DNA of 64,000 bases, from contig JAKUCV010001073.1 in NCBI GenBank assembly GCA_028386065.3, positions 162,061-226,060 on the forward strand, given 5' to 3'. Position 1 is the stretch's first letter. Each line of letters begins with the position of its first letter. The DNA comes from Turnera subulata (lineage: Eukaryota > Streptophyta > Magnoliopsida > Malpighiales > Passifloraceae). Made by a program: the position numbers and the translations under genes. Shown in pieces: positions 1-10,192 of this stretch. The notes under the pieces are model-generated. The model had not been told where the DNA came from and did not search any database. It was given only the letters and a program-made list of their open reading frames with translations.

Positions 1-1
1 G

Positions 2-805
2 CCATTGGCAGACTTCAAGGATATATTCTACAACGAGTTCCTTACCGTTGGTTTCTTGGAGGACCAGAAAAAGCAGTTTCTTGAGGTGAAACAGGGGCCC
101 GATGAGTCAGTTTCTGCATTCATGATCCGATTTAGTATTCTTCTCTCCTACGCCAAGGAGTTTGTGCCCGATGAGGTGACACAGTGTAGGCGGTTTGTAG
201 ACGCTCTGCGCCGCGAGTTGGCGATAGTAGTGGCTGGTGGGAGACACCGAACTTGGGAGGCAGTTTGTGAGGCTGCTTTTGATGCTGAGAGGATTCAGTT
301 GATCGGGCAGGAGACCCGGCCAGCCGAGCGAGAGAAACAGTCAACAGTATCTGGACAAAATAGGCAACATTCTAGTTCAGGTGATGCAAGTTACATGAGT
401 CGACAGGGTTCTTCCTACCAAGGTTCGAAGAAGTCCCGAGGACAGAAATATCAGGGTGGACCGGGCAAGTCTTCGGGAGGAAAGCCTTATCAATCTGGAT
501 CTCAGAGGCGGGGCCCTTGGACAAGACCTCCTATTACATGTTGGTATTGCGGGAAGCAGGGACACCACAGGTCAGAGTGTTCCAAGAAGATTCGTGATAA
601 TGGAGGTAGTGGGTCCCAGTATACCGTATAGAACTCCGTGGCTAACGGTACAGTTCCTTCTGGTCCGAACCAGGGTGGTGGACACCAGGGAGGAAGTCGT
701 AGGAGTTCTGGAGCTCCGAGCCACGGAGGTGCTACTCGATCTGCTGCTACTCCTAGGGTGTACTCTATCACTCGGGAGGAAGCTACCGACACCCCAAAAG
801 AATGA
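2..805 (+). pseudogene. Ty3/gypsy gag fragment with zinc knuckle, one in-frame stop
   Basis: The frame is open to the left edge, so the true start is outside the window. Residues 1-100 look like a plant Ty3/gypsy capsid (retrotrans_gag family): the stretch around FLEVKQGPDESVSAFMIRF and RRFVDALRREL matches the usual capsid helices. A basic Ser/Gly/Gln-rich linker follows, then a CX2CX4HX4C zinc knuckle (CWYCGKQGHHRSEC, about 537-580). A TAG at 629-631 interrupts the frame; the same frame then runs on to TGA at 803-805, ending with a VYSITREEA-like segment that normally leads into the protease. Nothing of protease, RT or integrase follows. Gag would package element RNA into cytoplasmic particles; this copy is broken. 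Confidence 0.8.
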
Positions 806-1054
806 GATGTCTCGAGAGGTTCACTTTGCTTTGCTTTGTTTCTTTTCTTTTATTATTATTATTATTATTATGTAAAATTTCGAGGACGAATTACTAATAA
901 GAATGAAAAGTTGTCAACGCTTGTTTAGTGGAACATTAATATAAGTGGAAATTTATGCCATAATTAAGAGGAAACATAAATATTATTATTAATACTAATA
1001 TTATCATTACAAACATAAACATTACATTAATACTTTATAAAAATAAAAATACAT
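806..1054. other. AT-rich spacer with a stray pre-LTR motif
   Basis: A (TTA)n run (about 850-871) is followed by TTTCGAGGACGAATT at 879-893. This is nearly the motif that precedes the polypurine tract of gypsy elements in this window (compare 3109-3125 and 23374-23390). It may mark a deletion joint where the end of pol once lay. The rest is AT-rich and would be the 3' untranslated region of the antisense gene. Confidence 0.4.
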
Positions 1055-1738
1055 TCAACTCCTTGGAACGACGTTGACCCTGAAGCTGTTGGGGTCATTA
1101 TTGACGTTGACCGTGACCCTGTTGCTCCACGAGAACCACATGCCGCCTCTGTCGCTCTGGCCAGGAATCTCGAACCGGTTAGCTTGAGGGAACCGGAGTG
1201 GGATGAGACCGTGATCGTCCCGTGGTTGCCACTGTGTCTCTGTCAGAAGAACCATGTTCGGCTTATATTGGTTCTTCAGGTCCCTCAGAGTACGCGAGAA
1301 CTCCTGGGCACGCCTTGCTACTCCTCTGTAGTTCCACACCAGTAGTCGTGCCTTTGGCCAGGTTGGAGGTAGTCGAGTCATTCTGGGCATGCTCTGAGCC
1401 GTCATCGAGAGCTGGTAGTAGGCACCTTGCTCCACAGTTTGGCAAGTGGACTCCAGGTTGAACTCCTGCAGTCTTTCCGAGATGAAGAACATCACGGAGT
1501 TTGCCGATCCGTAGTAGGAGGTCCTCAGAGTGCCGCGATCCTCCAGGAAGAACACCTCTTCTATTGGAGTGACGAACAACCGCGATGAGTAGAGCTCATC
1601 GACGAAGACCAGTCAGGGCATCCTGCCGAGCTCGTTCGGTAGTTCTTCAGCACGTTCGTTGACCATGCTGTAGGCCAGTCGGTTTCTTCTGCCTAGGTTG
1701 GCACCTTCGACGAAAAAGACAGAGGATGGAGCAGGCAT
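1055..1738 (-). pseudogene. Antisense cargo gene, copy A: unknown domain + truncated LINE-type endonuclease-like domain
   Basis: Minus-strand ORF of 227 codons starting at the ATG at 1736-1738, with one in-frame TGA at 1613-1615 where copy B (38185-37158) has an Arg codon. A CGA-to-TGA change is the simplest cause. Residues 1-120 match no family I recognise; conserved pieces are VFFVEG, GRRNRLAYSMVNE, LVFVDELYSS, FFLED and GSAN. Residues about 130-220 resemble the N-terminal half of the exonuclease-endonuclease-phosphatase fold of LINE ORF2 proteins: LLVWNYRG, then KPNMVLLTET (metal-binding Asn and Glu positions), then GGMWFSW. The second half, with the DxN and His motifs, is absent, so nuclease activity is unlikely. 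The ORF runs opposite to gag and has its own TATA-like box 111 nt upstream. Function unknown. Confidence 0.7.
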
Positions 1739-1848
1739 TGTGTTTTGGACGTATGGGTGTTTTGTTTTTCTTGAGTTTTGAGGTTTCTTTGCCTGGGCGT
1801 GTGATTGCCTTAAAAATGCTTTTGATGACTTACTTCTCACCACACTGT

Positions 1849-1856
1849 CTTTTATA
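1849..1856 (-). promoter_or_regulatory. TATA-like box of antisense gene copy A
   Basis: TATAAAAG reads on the minus strand 111 nt before the ATG at 1738. The leader between them contains CAAAGAAAC and AAAACTCAA blocks that recur in the leader of copy B (minus strand, just upstream of 38185), which also has a TATA-like box at a similar distance. The shared layout favours a real promoter over chance. Confidence 0.5.
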
Positions 1857-1861
1857 ATCTT

Positions 1862-2578
1862 AGGAGGAGCGTGTTATTTGCTTTCGAATTTCAAGTTTTT
1901 GCTTTTTGAAATTTTACCGTTACTCCATTTATTGCTTCGACACTTTATGTGTTGGTTTTCGGGCAACAAATGCCAGAGGTTATCAGTCCTTTTCTATCTT
2001 ACGATTTTCAATTTCCTGGGCTACTTCATTTTGGTCTCCTTAAAACTTGTTCCTACATCTTTTATCACATGCACTCGTGACCGTTGTGGCTATACCGTTG
2101 GGACCACACCTCGAGTAGAGCGCATGTGCGACAAGCTTACAGCAGTTCGGACATCGTGGAGAGATACGGGACTTGTTAGACATTTTTGGCTCATGCGGAC
2201 TTTGTGGACAAGTGGATAACGTTTCTTTCGAGGGAAACAGGACGTTCCCATGATCACCGCCTTGCGAGTTAACGGACGTCTTTTCCAAGAGGGAAACCAA
2301 CGTCACCGTTAGCTGTGTATGTTACGTTTCTCGGGATCGAGGATGTTCACGATCGATGAAGGACGCCGAACATGGAAACATGTTTTGTTTTAACCTCATA
2401 ATGTTTTGACTTTATTAAACGAGTTTTGCTTCATTTATAATTTCTTTATGTTTGATTTTATATCTTTATTGCTGGTTTTAATCGATTTAAAACTAGATTT
2501 CGCAACGTAAGAGTTATGACTTACGAAGAAAGTTTATTTTATTGATTTCATGACGTTATACAACAAAGGAGAAGCACT
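1862..2578. other. Spacer between the two antisense genes
   Basis: About 0.7 kb with no recognisable protein similarity or repeat structure. It would hold the 3' end of the antisense transcript from 2956 and the upstream region of the gene starting at 1738. Short ORFs here look random. Confidence 0.3.
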
Positions 2579-2956
2579 CTACGAAGTTACATGATTCTTC
2601 AGATCTTTTACAAGTTCTTGTATGTTTGCGATCTGAGAAGAGAGTCCCATACAAGCCAGTTCAATCTGCGCCACCGCTGAGCTGACCTTCTTCAGTGAAG
2701 TGTCCAGCTGCTTCATTGTCTGTAGTGGAGTGCTGCTTTCAGCTGTTGCCTTGCCCTTCTTATCCTCAGTTTTCTTGTTGGCACGCTTCTTTCGCCATCT
2801 TGGAGAGACCACCATATGCTCCTTCAGGCCGATGATGTTGGTCTTGAACCGCTTCTTAGGAGGTTCCTCATCGGAGCTTGTCGGGAAAGCAGTACCGCCG
2901 ATGTAACTGTTATCCTCTGAGTCAGAGGTAGTACGGGATCTTAGTGGTGAGTCCAT
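2579..2956 (-). CDS. Antisense ORF: small basic, nuclear-type protein with coiled coil
   Basis: An intact 125-residue minus-strand ORF inside the gypsy element. Residues 1-35 are Ser/Asp/Glu-rich and acidic. Residues about 33-70 hold basic clusters that look like nuclear localisation signals (PPKKRFK, then RWRKKRANKKTEDKKGK). Residues about 80-122 form a heptad-like helix (LDTSLKKVSSAVAQIELA ... IQELVKDLK) likely to make a coiled coil. A TATA-like box lies 34 nt upstream of the ATG. I know no family for it. It could be a cargo regulatory protein or a captured host fragment. It is intact while gag in the same element is broken, but its short length leaves chance possible. Confidence 0.5.
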   Translation of the reverse strand: MDSPLRSRTTSDSEDNSYIGGTAFPTSSDEEPPKKRFKTNIIGLKEHMVVSPRWRKKRANKKTEDKKGKATAESSTPLQTMKQLDTSLKKVSSAVAQIELACMGLSSQIANIQELVKDLKNHVTS

Positions 2957-2989
2957 GATTCAGGATGAGTTATCAGTTATGAGGATTGG

Positions 2990-2997
2990 TTTATATA
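2990..2997 (-). promoter_or_regulatory. TATA-like box of the 2956-2579 antisense ORF
   Basis: TATATAAA on the minus strand within CCTATATAAACC, 34 nt before the ATG at 2956. If it works, the 5' leader would be only a few nucleotides long, which is unusual and lowers confidence. Confidence 0.4.
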
Positions 2998-3106
2998 GGC
3001 GGAGGAAACATCGCTTAAGGGTATAAGCGATATCTCGCGTTGAGTTTGGACACCCGGTGGAGTACACCAGAAGATCATCATGGTAGGACCTACGGATTTG
3101 ATGATT

Positions 3107-3145
3107 GAATTTCGAGGACGAAATTCTTTTTAAGGTGGGTAGAAC
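3107..3145 (+). other. Pre-LTR conserved motif and polypurine tract
   Basis: TTTCGAGGACGAAATTC followed by TTTTTAAGGTGGGTAGAAC ends directly at the LTR start (TG at 3146). The same motif order precedes the LTRs at 23401 and, on the minus strand, at 48739. The purine-rich stretch is the expected primer site for plus-strand DNA synthesis, here weakened by a T. Confidence 0.65.
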
Positions 3146-6100
3146 TGTAACGCCCCGGTTTTCGTTTCAATTTTAAAAAAAAAATTCAGATTTCGGAAAT
3201 GGAAATAAAATTAATTTATTTTCCATTGGACTTATTAATTATAAGTTGGTAATATGTCGTGTTCGAGTTTCGTCGGATATCAAGGGTGTTTCGGGACGAA
3301 ACACAGGGTTTATCGTTGTTGGGATAAAACTACGTCGTTTTGGGTGTGTAAGAAAAAAAAAAAACTCTTGGGAAGGGTCAACCTGGGCGGGTTGACCAAG
3401 CCAAGCCAAACGACATGTCGTTCGGCCGGGCTAGGTCAAGTCCCATGCGCCCTCTCCCTTCTCCTTCTTTTCTTCATTTCTTCTTCTCTATTTTTTTTTC
3501 CCCTTTCCTCCCCACTCAGCCGCCATCCCCAACGGTATTGTCTCCCACACCATCAACGGCCATCAACCCCACAACCTCCTCCTCCTTCTTTTCTTATCTC
3601 TTCCCTTCCTTTTCTTTTCAATCTCACACCCTCCACCATCATCCACACCATCTCGTCCCCTCTCCTTACTCACACAAAGACCGTCGCCGCCACCTCTCCA
3701 TTTCCTCTTTCCTTTGAGCCACCGCCGTCGCAGGTCGAACGGCGAGGATCTGAGGTCGACCTAACCTGTGACCGAACCAAGAGGACCCGGGAGCGAGTTC
3801 GGGTGTACGCCGCCATCGCCGTCCGCGACCGTGACGAGGAGGCCTGTGCGAGGTGTAGCCGTCACCGCGCCGTCGTCGTACTGGTAAGTCCCGCCGCCCA
3901 TCAATTCTTCTTCCTCCACTAGTCTCTTTAAGTTGATAGTGGTCCGTTGATGAGGTTATGTGTGCGTTTGTTTGTGGCCGGTAATTGATGGGGGTGTGTG
4001 TACATCGTGGAATTTTTTCGTGGCGGCGTTGGATTGTGGTGTTCAGGTTCGTGTCGCCGGATTGGGTGCTGCAGGAGCGGGTCGTGCTGGGCTGGGTTGC
4101 GGTTGGCTCGACCGGCTTGAAGGCTGCTGCTGCCGACAGATCGGGCAGTGTGTGTGCGTGTTCGGGTTGCTGCCATTCTCGGGCCTTGAACTCGGCAGTG
4201 GACAGAACCGGCATGAACAGTACCCTCGGGTGAGAATTCTAGCATCAATCCTTCATTTCTTCTATTCGTTTTGAGATTCTATGGTTGTGTAGTTGTTTGA
4301 ATGCGTTCTGTTCGTCTTTGGGTCTCAGTTAGGCTGTTGTGGTTCATTGGTCGGTGGATTCTGTTATTCCGGCGAGGTGACCGGAATCCGGCGAGCACGT
4401 ACTACTCCAGCGAGGCTCGGGAATTTTCCGGCGAAGGCTCGAATTCTGTCCAATGACATATATTTCTTGCTTAGACGGTATTAATCCTCTGTTTTGTCTC
4501 GGTTTTGTCTTGTACATGAATTTTGAATTATTTACCGAAATACACATTTATTTTTATTAAGCGAACTGTGGATTACCGAGAGCGGGAAGTGGAGTGTGTG
4601 GCCGGGAAGAATTACCGACACGGATAGAACCTTAGGCCAATAAACTCTTGGGTTCGGGAACGATCTTAGAATAGTTTTTAGAAAAACCGAGCCCAAGCCC
4701 AATAACCTAATTATAAAGTTAAGAACGTTTCATGGATTTAAGATATGGACTTAAGGCCTAAACGCTGATACTTAATTTACAGACATTAAGAACGGGCTCG
4801 AAGCCCAATTTTCATAATCGGTTAGTATGAACGTAGTGAAGTGGGCCTCGGCCCGAGATTCTTATTTAAGGAGTTAGTGGGCTTTAGGCCCGGGAATCGT
4901 TCATGGATTTGGGTCGCCGATCCTTAGATCCCTAATCGTTGGAGTTATGGATGGAAAAAAATATCCTTTTGGGCTTAGACCCGGAAATCTTATAATCGGT
5001 TAGTTAGGTTCGGGAGTTACTCGATTGGAGCATACCATTAGCTTACGTGCACATTTTTTTTACTTCTAAAATTGGTTTAGTGATTATATTATGTACCGGT
5101 ATTCAGGCACGGGAGATACCTCGGGAGCCGTAGGCTCAGATCGGGGAGAAGTCATAATCTGCATTTTGAGGTGACATTACAAGTCTTTATATATATGTTT
5201 TGTGAATGCATGTTGGTGTGGTTTGTTTGTTTACTTGCCTTGTTTGCTACATGCGGTGATTGGAATTGTATACCTGATTGTTCTCACATGCCTAATTTCT
5301 ATATGAGAAATTGTTATGGAATAAAACATGTATTATGTTTTTGGTGATAGTGTGTGGTTATGGGCCGAAGGCCGGATAAAACAAAAACACATAGAATTCA
5401 CACATCCCTGGAAAACATAATTTATCTCAACAGAAATGTAAAAGTGTAATTATGAATAAAATATTAAATTCTACTGTGGCGTCTGCTGGTAGCCCCGAGG
5501 GAGGGTTGGGTACCCTCGGGTCACTTTATGCTGTTTAGCATGGTATCCCAGGGGATGTAGATGCACCCCTGGAAGACTTGCACCGGTTAGGTGTGTCTGA
5601 GTGCACCCTCAGGTAGCTAGCGGCCACCCGAGATTTATCGATGGTTTTTGACCTCAGAATCTACCCCTTCTGAGGTTCTACACTTGGGTTTCACACCCGG
5701 ATCTGATCAGATGCACTACCGAGACTTGACTCACGGTAGAGGGCCCATAATAATAAAAATTATAACAACGAAATAATGCATTGAATCTAAATAATAAGGA
5801 CAATAATACAATAAGATGTTTATGTGTTGGTGTGTAATTCTGATATTGCTTGTATGCTGTACTTGTGCTCGTGAACTACTCACCCTACGAGCATGACTTC
5901 ACGTTCATGTATACTTAGACTTTTAATGTTCACTGAGTAGGCGACTCACATAATCGCCACCGTTGTTTTTCAGACTTTAGTTAGCGAGCTGTCTCACCTT
6001 TACCTTCGACTCAGAGTCCAGACGCAGATACTTCAGCAGGTAGTTGTGCATCATCTCTCGGTTGGATCCATAGGGCCCATATGCATGCTATTTTCTCTAT

Positions 6101-8140
6101 ATTGTTTTCTTTATATTATTTCATCTTCCACTGCATGAGAATTAATCTGAGATGTCATAAATGTTTTTACTTCTTTATCGGCGTTTTGCCGGAGTTTGAT
6201 TTTGTGATGTTATTTCGGCGTGATGCCGTGGTGGCTTACGAATTGTTAAGCCGGTTTATCTCTTTCATTTTATGACATCTCGGTGTTGATAAATTTCTTT
6301 AGATAATGTTTGTGTGCTGAAGCACCGGTATTTGTATCCCGGGTTTCGAGGGTATTTTGGCAAATCTCTTTCATTTAATTATTTATATTTTATTTTATTG
6401 GGATACGGGCCTCCACAAGATGGATTGGTGAAGGTGCTCTCCTTGAGGGGGATAAAAAGCATCACGTCCCGAGTTCGAATCCCTAGTGCTGCAGCATGGT
6501 AAAGGATTAAACCTTGAAAAGGTGTGAGCTGAGGGATGTGATGTAACAATACCTGAATATGGTGGGTCCCTCGGGGAGAGGGCCTTCACATCGTAAGTAG
6601 TCTATTGTTGTTGGCATCGGTTGCCAGTTGTTCTTTGTTTATTGTCGGTTTCTTTTGATAATTGTCGGATGAGTAGCACTTGTCATTTTTGATAGGAAAA
6701 TGAGACGTGGTCAACAGTTGGGCTATTATCATTTCTAAGGGTATGTCGATACCCAGAGATCGAGATTGGTGAAGATTGTTGTTGTTATGGTTACGAGTTG
6801 CTGTGATGGCCGCTGTTGCTGTTGCTGTGTTGTGATTCTACCCGGGGACCGGTTTGCGATGTTGATTGGGTATGGTCCGTGCAGGTTGCCGGCTACCCGG
6901 TGAGCGAGGCTCACGTGATTTTGAGATTGTTTTGGTACCGGGTTAGATGATCGGCAAGTACGGTATCAGTGTGTTATCATACGATGGGGAACCACTGTTG
7001 AGTATAGATTGTTAGGACTGGTGTGTGTGTTGTATAGTCTGTTGAGACTGGGTCGGTTACCCAACATATGGTTGAGTTGAGGTGTCCTGGTCGGGCACTA
7101 GTGTATGGTACAGTCTGTATTAGGTTGTCAGTGCATTGCATAGTCGATGGGGTGGACATTGGCATAGTCTGCATTGATCTTTGAGAGTGTATTTATCATG
7201 TCTTTCGTACACTACTCGTATGCCGTATTGTTGTGCTCTTGACTGTTAAGTATATGCTATGTTGTTCATCATGGGTTATGTGTCGGTGAGACTATGGAGA
7301 ATATTGTTGTTGTTATGGTTACGAGTTGCTGTGATGGCCGCTGTTGCTGTTGCTGTGTTGTGATTTTACCCAAGGACCGGTTTGTGATGTTGATTGGGTA
7401 TGGTCCGTGCAGGTTTCCGGCTACCCGGTGAGCGAGGCTCACGTGATTTTGAGTTTGTTTTGGTACCGGGTTAGATGATCGGCAAGTACGATATCAGTGT
7501 GTTATCATACGATGGGGAACCACTGTTGAGTATAGATTGTTAGGACTGGTGTGTGTGTGTTGTATAGTCTGTTGAGACTGGGTCGGTTACCCAACATATG
7601 GTTGAGTTGAGGTGTCCTGGTCGGGCACTAGTGTATGGTACAGTCTGTATTAGGTTGTCAGTGCATTGCATAGTCGATGGGGTGGACATTGGCATAGTCC
7701 GCATTGATCTTTGAGAGTGTATTTATCATGTCTTTCGTACACTACTCGTATGTCGTATTGTTGTGCTCTTGACTGTTAAGTATATGCTATGTTGTTCATC
7801 ATGGGTTATGTGTCGGTGAGATTATGGAGAATCTCACCCCTCACCTGCCCCATCGGCAGGCTTCGTTGTTCTTATGCAGGTATGCATCATGGCAGGCTGC
7901 GACATCTCCTCTGACGGATCTAGATCCATAGTTGCATCGAGTCGATTCATGCTGTTGCTGTAATTATTTAAATTGCTTCCGCTATGTTTTTGATACCTTG
8001 CACCCGTGGTCGGGTGACATGATATTTTCTTTGGGCCGTTAGGCCAGATTTTCGTGTTGTATTTCCTGTCTGTGCCACGTGTCGGCACTGTTTGTTCGGT
8101 AAACACTGTGTATGGGGTGAATAGTAGTCGGGGTGTTTCA
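3146..8140 (+). repeat. 3' LTR of the non-autonomous gypsy element (about 5.0 kb)
   Basis: Starts TGTAACGCCCCGG and ends GTCGGGGTGTTTCA; the ends are inverted complements of each other. It includes a pyrimidine-rich then GC-rich block (3440-4240), a cluster of GGGCY/RGCCC hairpins (4790-4990), short hairpins with GAA-containing loops (5363-5373, 6313-6324), a 528-bp tandem duplication (6775-7832), and a CACGTG site near the 3' end (about 8077). ORFs in the GC-rich block have no family similarity and are not called. Such length is at the upper end for plant gypsy LTRs. Confidence 0.8.
6775..7832 (+). repeat. Two-copy 528-530 bp tandem duplication inside the LTR
   Basis: Copy 1 is 6775-7302 and copy 2 is 7303-7832. 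They begin with ATTGTTGTTGTTATGGTTAC and end with GTCGGTGAG..TATGGAGAAT. Only scattered single-base and small indel differences separate them, so the duplication is younger than the LTR family. No coding function is visible. Confidence 0.9.
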
Positions 8141-8869
8141 GTAATACAGGTTTGTATGATAAGGGGTAGTTTGTGTAGGCCCAATATGGCTAAGGGGGGT
8201 GAATTAGTCCCCTTTTTTTTGCCTAATCTCTGATTTAGCACAGTTGATTCCAAATCCTTCTTTAACTCGGATTTGCAAATTAAGAACACTAACAACCACA
8301 CTAATGCACACTTAAGTGAGAAGGGTTAGAGAAATTGGCACAGCGATTTAGAATAGTTCGCCACTAAGGACTACATCCACTACTTAAGGAGTCCACCTTG
8401 AGATTTCTAACCTTCACTATAATGTGGCTTTTACGGGTTCAACCACAAGCTTTTACAAGCTTTTTTCTAGGCTAAGCTCAAACCTATCACTCACCACAAA
8501 CCTCACCGGTTTGTTGAATCCCACCTAAGCACGACTAATCCCAAGTTCCCACTAAGGTGTATTTAGTCTCACTGCAAAGAATCTTCAATGACAAAGTCAA
8601 GAAGAAGCACAATTAAGCTCAATACTTTAGCCTTAAAGATCACACTCAAATTAGGCTCTTTTGGAGAACTGCAAGTATAACTCAAGTAGTATAATGTCAA
8701 GACTTTGTAATCGCAGCTCTAACTTGAGTTCTTTAGTCTTCCTTCAATTTATAGAGGCTGGGGGAAGTGAGAACCTCATCATCCAATGGCCAGCTGTTAC
8801 TTTCTACTACCTCGGGATTTGGCATCATTGGCGCCAAAAAGGTCATCGCTTCAATTCCCAGAAAGTGGT
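8141..8869. other. Unclassified repeat-like DNA after the LTR
   Basis: No gene recognised. The stretch from 8176 (GGCCCAATATGGCTAAGGGG then GTGAATTAGTCCCC) through 8460 reads like a dispersed plant repeat, but I cannot place it in a named family. It runs into the tandem array that follows. Confidence 0.3.
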
Positions 8870-9425
8870 CTGCACATGCTGAGCCGACATCTAGGTTCGA
8901 TTCTCCTAGGTTGGACTGAATCGAAATGATCCGTTGAGAGAGCTTTTCAGTCCTTTTAAACGAACACCTGCAGAGTAGAAAGAAACAAGCTTGCAGGTTT
9001 TATGCACATGGGAGCGCCTCCAACAAGCGGCTCCAAAACTCAAGAAAGTCAGCATATGCTTAGCAAACTCCTAGGTTTGGTGATCCTAGGTTGGTCAGAT
9101 TCAAATCCATCCGTTGTGAAGCTTACCGAGATCTTTAATCAAACATTTTCTGAGTTAAACTGAGCTAGGTACCAGGTTTATAGAGTATGGGAGCACCTTC
9201 AACAAGTGGTCCCAAAATTCAAGAAAATCAGCACATGCTAGACAGACACCTAGGTTTGGTGATCCTAAGTTTGGGCTAAATCGAGATGGATCGTTGTCAG
9301 TCCTGCCCAGAGTACTAAACAAACATTTTCTGAGTTGAATCAAGCTTCGTTTCAGGTTTATAGAGTATGAAAGCGTCTCCAACAATTGCCCCAAAGTTAT
9401 AAGATAATCAATGTGGTCCATGGGC
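8870..9425. repeat. Tandem array of ~180-bp units (about three copies)
   Basis: Landmarks recur at a 179-180 bp step: GCACATGCT/GCATATGCT at about 8873, 9052 and 9231; TTTATAGAGTATG at about 9178 and 9358; CTCCAACAAGCGG/TTCAACAAGTGG at 9019 and 9199; CCTAGGTTTGGTGATCCTA at 9069 and 9249. Units are diverged (roughly 70-80% alike by eye). The length is satellite-like, but the copy number is too low to call a satellite from this window alone. Confidence 0.75.
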
Positions 9426-10184
9426 CATGAAAGTGACATCTCAAGAATAAACCCCAATAAAATGACACACATACCAATCAACCACAAACCTTAAAAAAAC
9501 TGATTTCATTATTTTATTTAGGGATTTGGGATGTGGATTAAAATATTCATTATTTTATTTAGGGGTTTGGGAGGTGGATTAAAATATTCATAAATCTAGT
9601 TTGTCATTAATTAAAATCAATTAGGTAATTAAATTAAATCACTAATTAGTACTAATTGGCTAATTAATTAAGCACTAATACATATATTAATTACCTTAAC
9701 CCAACGGTTTGTATCATATTAATATTACCATATCTAGCAAATATTTTTTGAAGTAATATAAATTTTAAATTAAATTATTAAAAAAATAAATATTAATATT
9801 TTTTATTAAATTGATAATTATTATTTACTCTTTATGTTCTTCACCCTTGTGTAGGTTAATTGGGGGAAGTCTACTTCACTTTTATTGGTAAAAGAGCTCC
9901 TTTCCATTTTTTTTTTGAGAAAAAAGAAGGAGGTTTGAATACTTCAATATGACAATAGAAAATACATTTGTGAGAAAAAAGAAAGTACTATTCTAATCAG
10001 TTGCAAAAGAAAAATATAGGTTTACACATGTTTGCAATTATTAAAAGAACTCAAGATATTTATAAAAAAAATAAAATAGCCTTGTAAAGTGTTCGAAAAT
10101 AATAAATCCACCCATAAAAAGTGCTCACTAAAACCCAACTTGTACAATATATAAGCCACCACTAAAAGGAGGCTAAGCTGTATT
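9426..10184. other. AT-rich DNA, no gene seen
   Basis: About 0.75 kb rich in TTAATTAA-type runs. GGGATTTGGGATGTGGATTAA and GGGTTTGGGAGGTGGATTAA (9520-9590) are a local duplication. 9984-10090 is one copy of a ~107-bp dispersed repeat whose second copy is at 11931-12039. No coding region supported. Confidence 0.4.
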
Positions 10185-10192
10185 GATACAAC

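Larger units (their letters stand above)
1..8140 (+). mobile_element. Non-autonomous Ty3/gypsy element, 3' part (gag, antisense genes, 3' LTR)
   Basis: The window opens inside this element; its 5' LTR and the start of gag are off the left edge. Visible order: gag remnant (2-805), no protease, RT or integrase, two minus-strand ORFs, a pre-LTR purine tract (3107-3145) and a 4,995-bp LTR. The LTR has matching inverted ends, TGTAACGCCCCG at 3146 and CGGGGTGTTTCA ending at 8140. A gag-plus-cargo layout with very long LTRs fits the large non-autonomous derivatives known in plants; transposition would need enzymes supplied in trans. The target duplication cannot be verified because only the right flank (GTAAT, 8141-8145) is present. 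Confidence 0.8.

Noticed and set aside
3254..3922. 222-codon plus-strand ORF in the 5-kb LTR
   Set aside because: It lies in the pyrimidine- and GC-rich LTR block, is Ser/Pro-rich through composition, overlaps other long frames, and matches no family.
6977..7174. Minus-strand 65-codon ORF in the LTR duplication
   Set aside because: Thr/Met-rich, no support, and it follows the local repeat; not a gene.
9155..9487. 110-codon minus-strand ORF
   Set aside because: It spans the ~180-bp tandem repeat; its internal repetition comes from the array.
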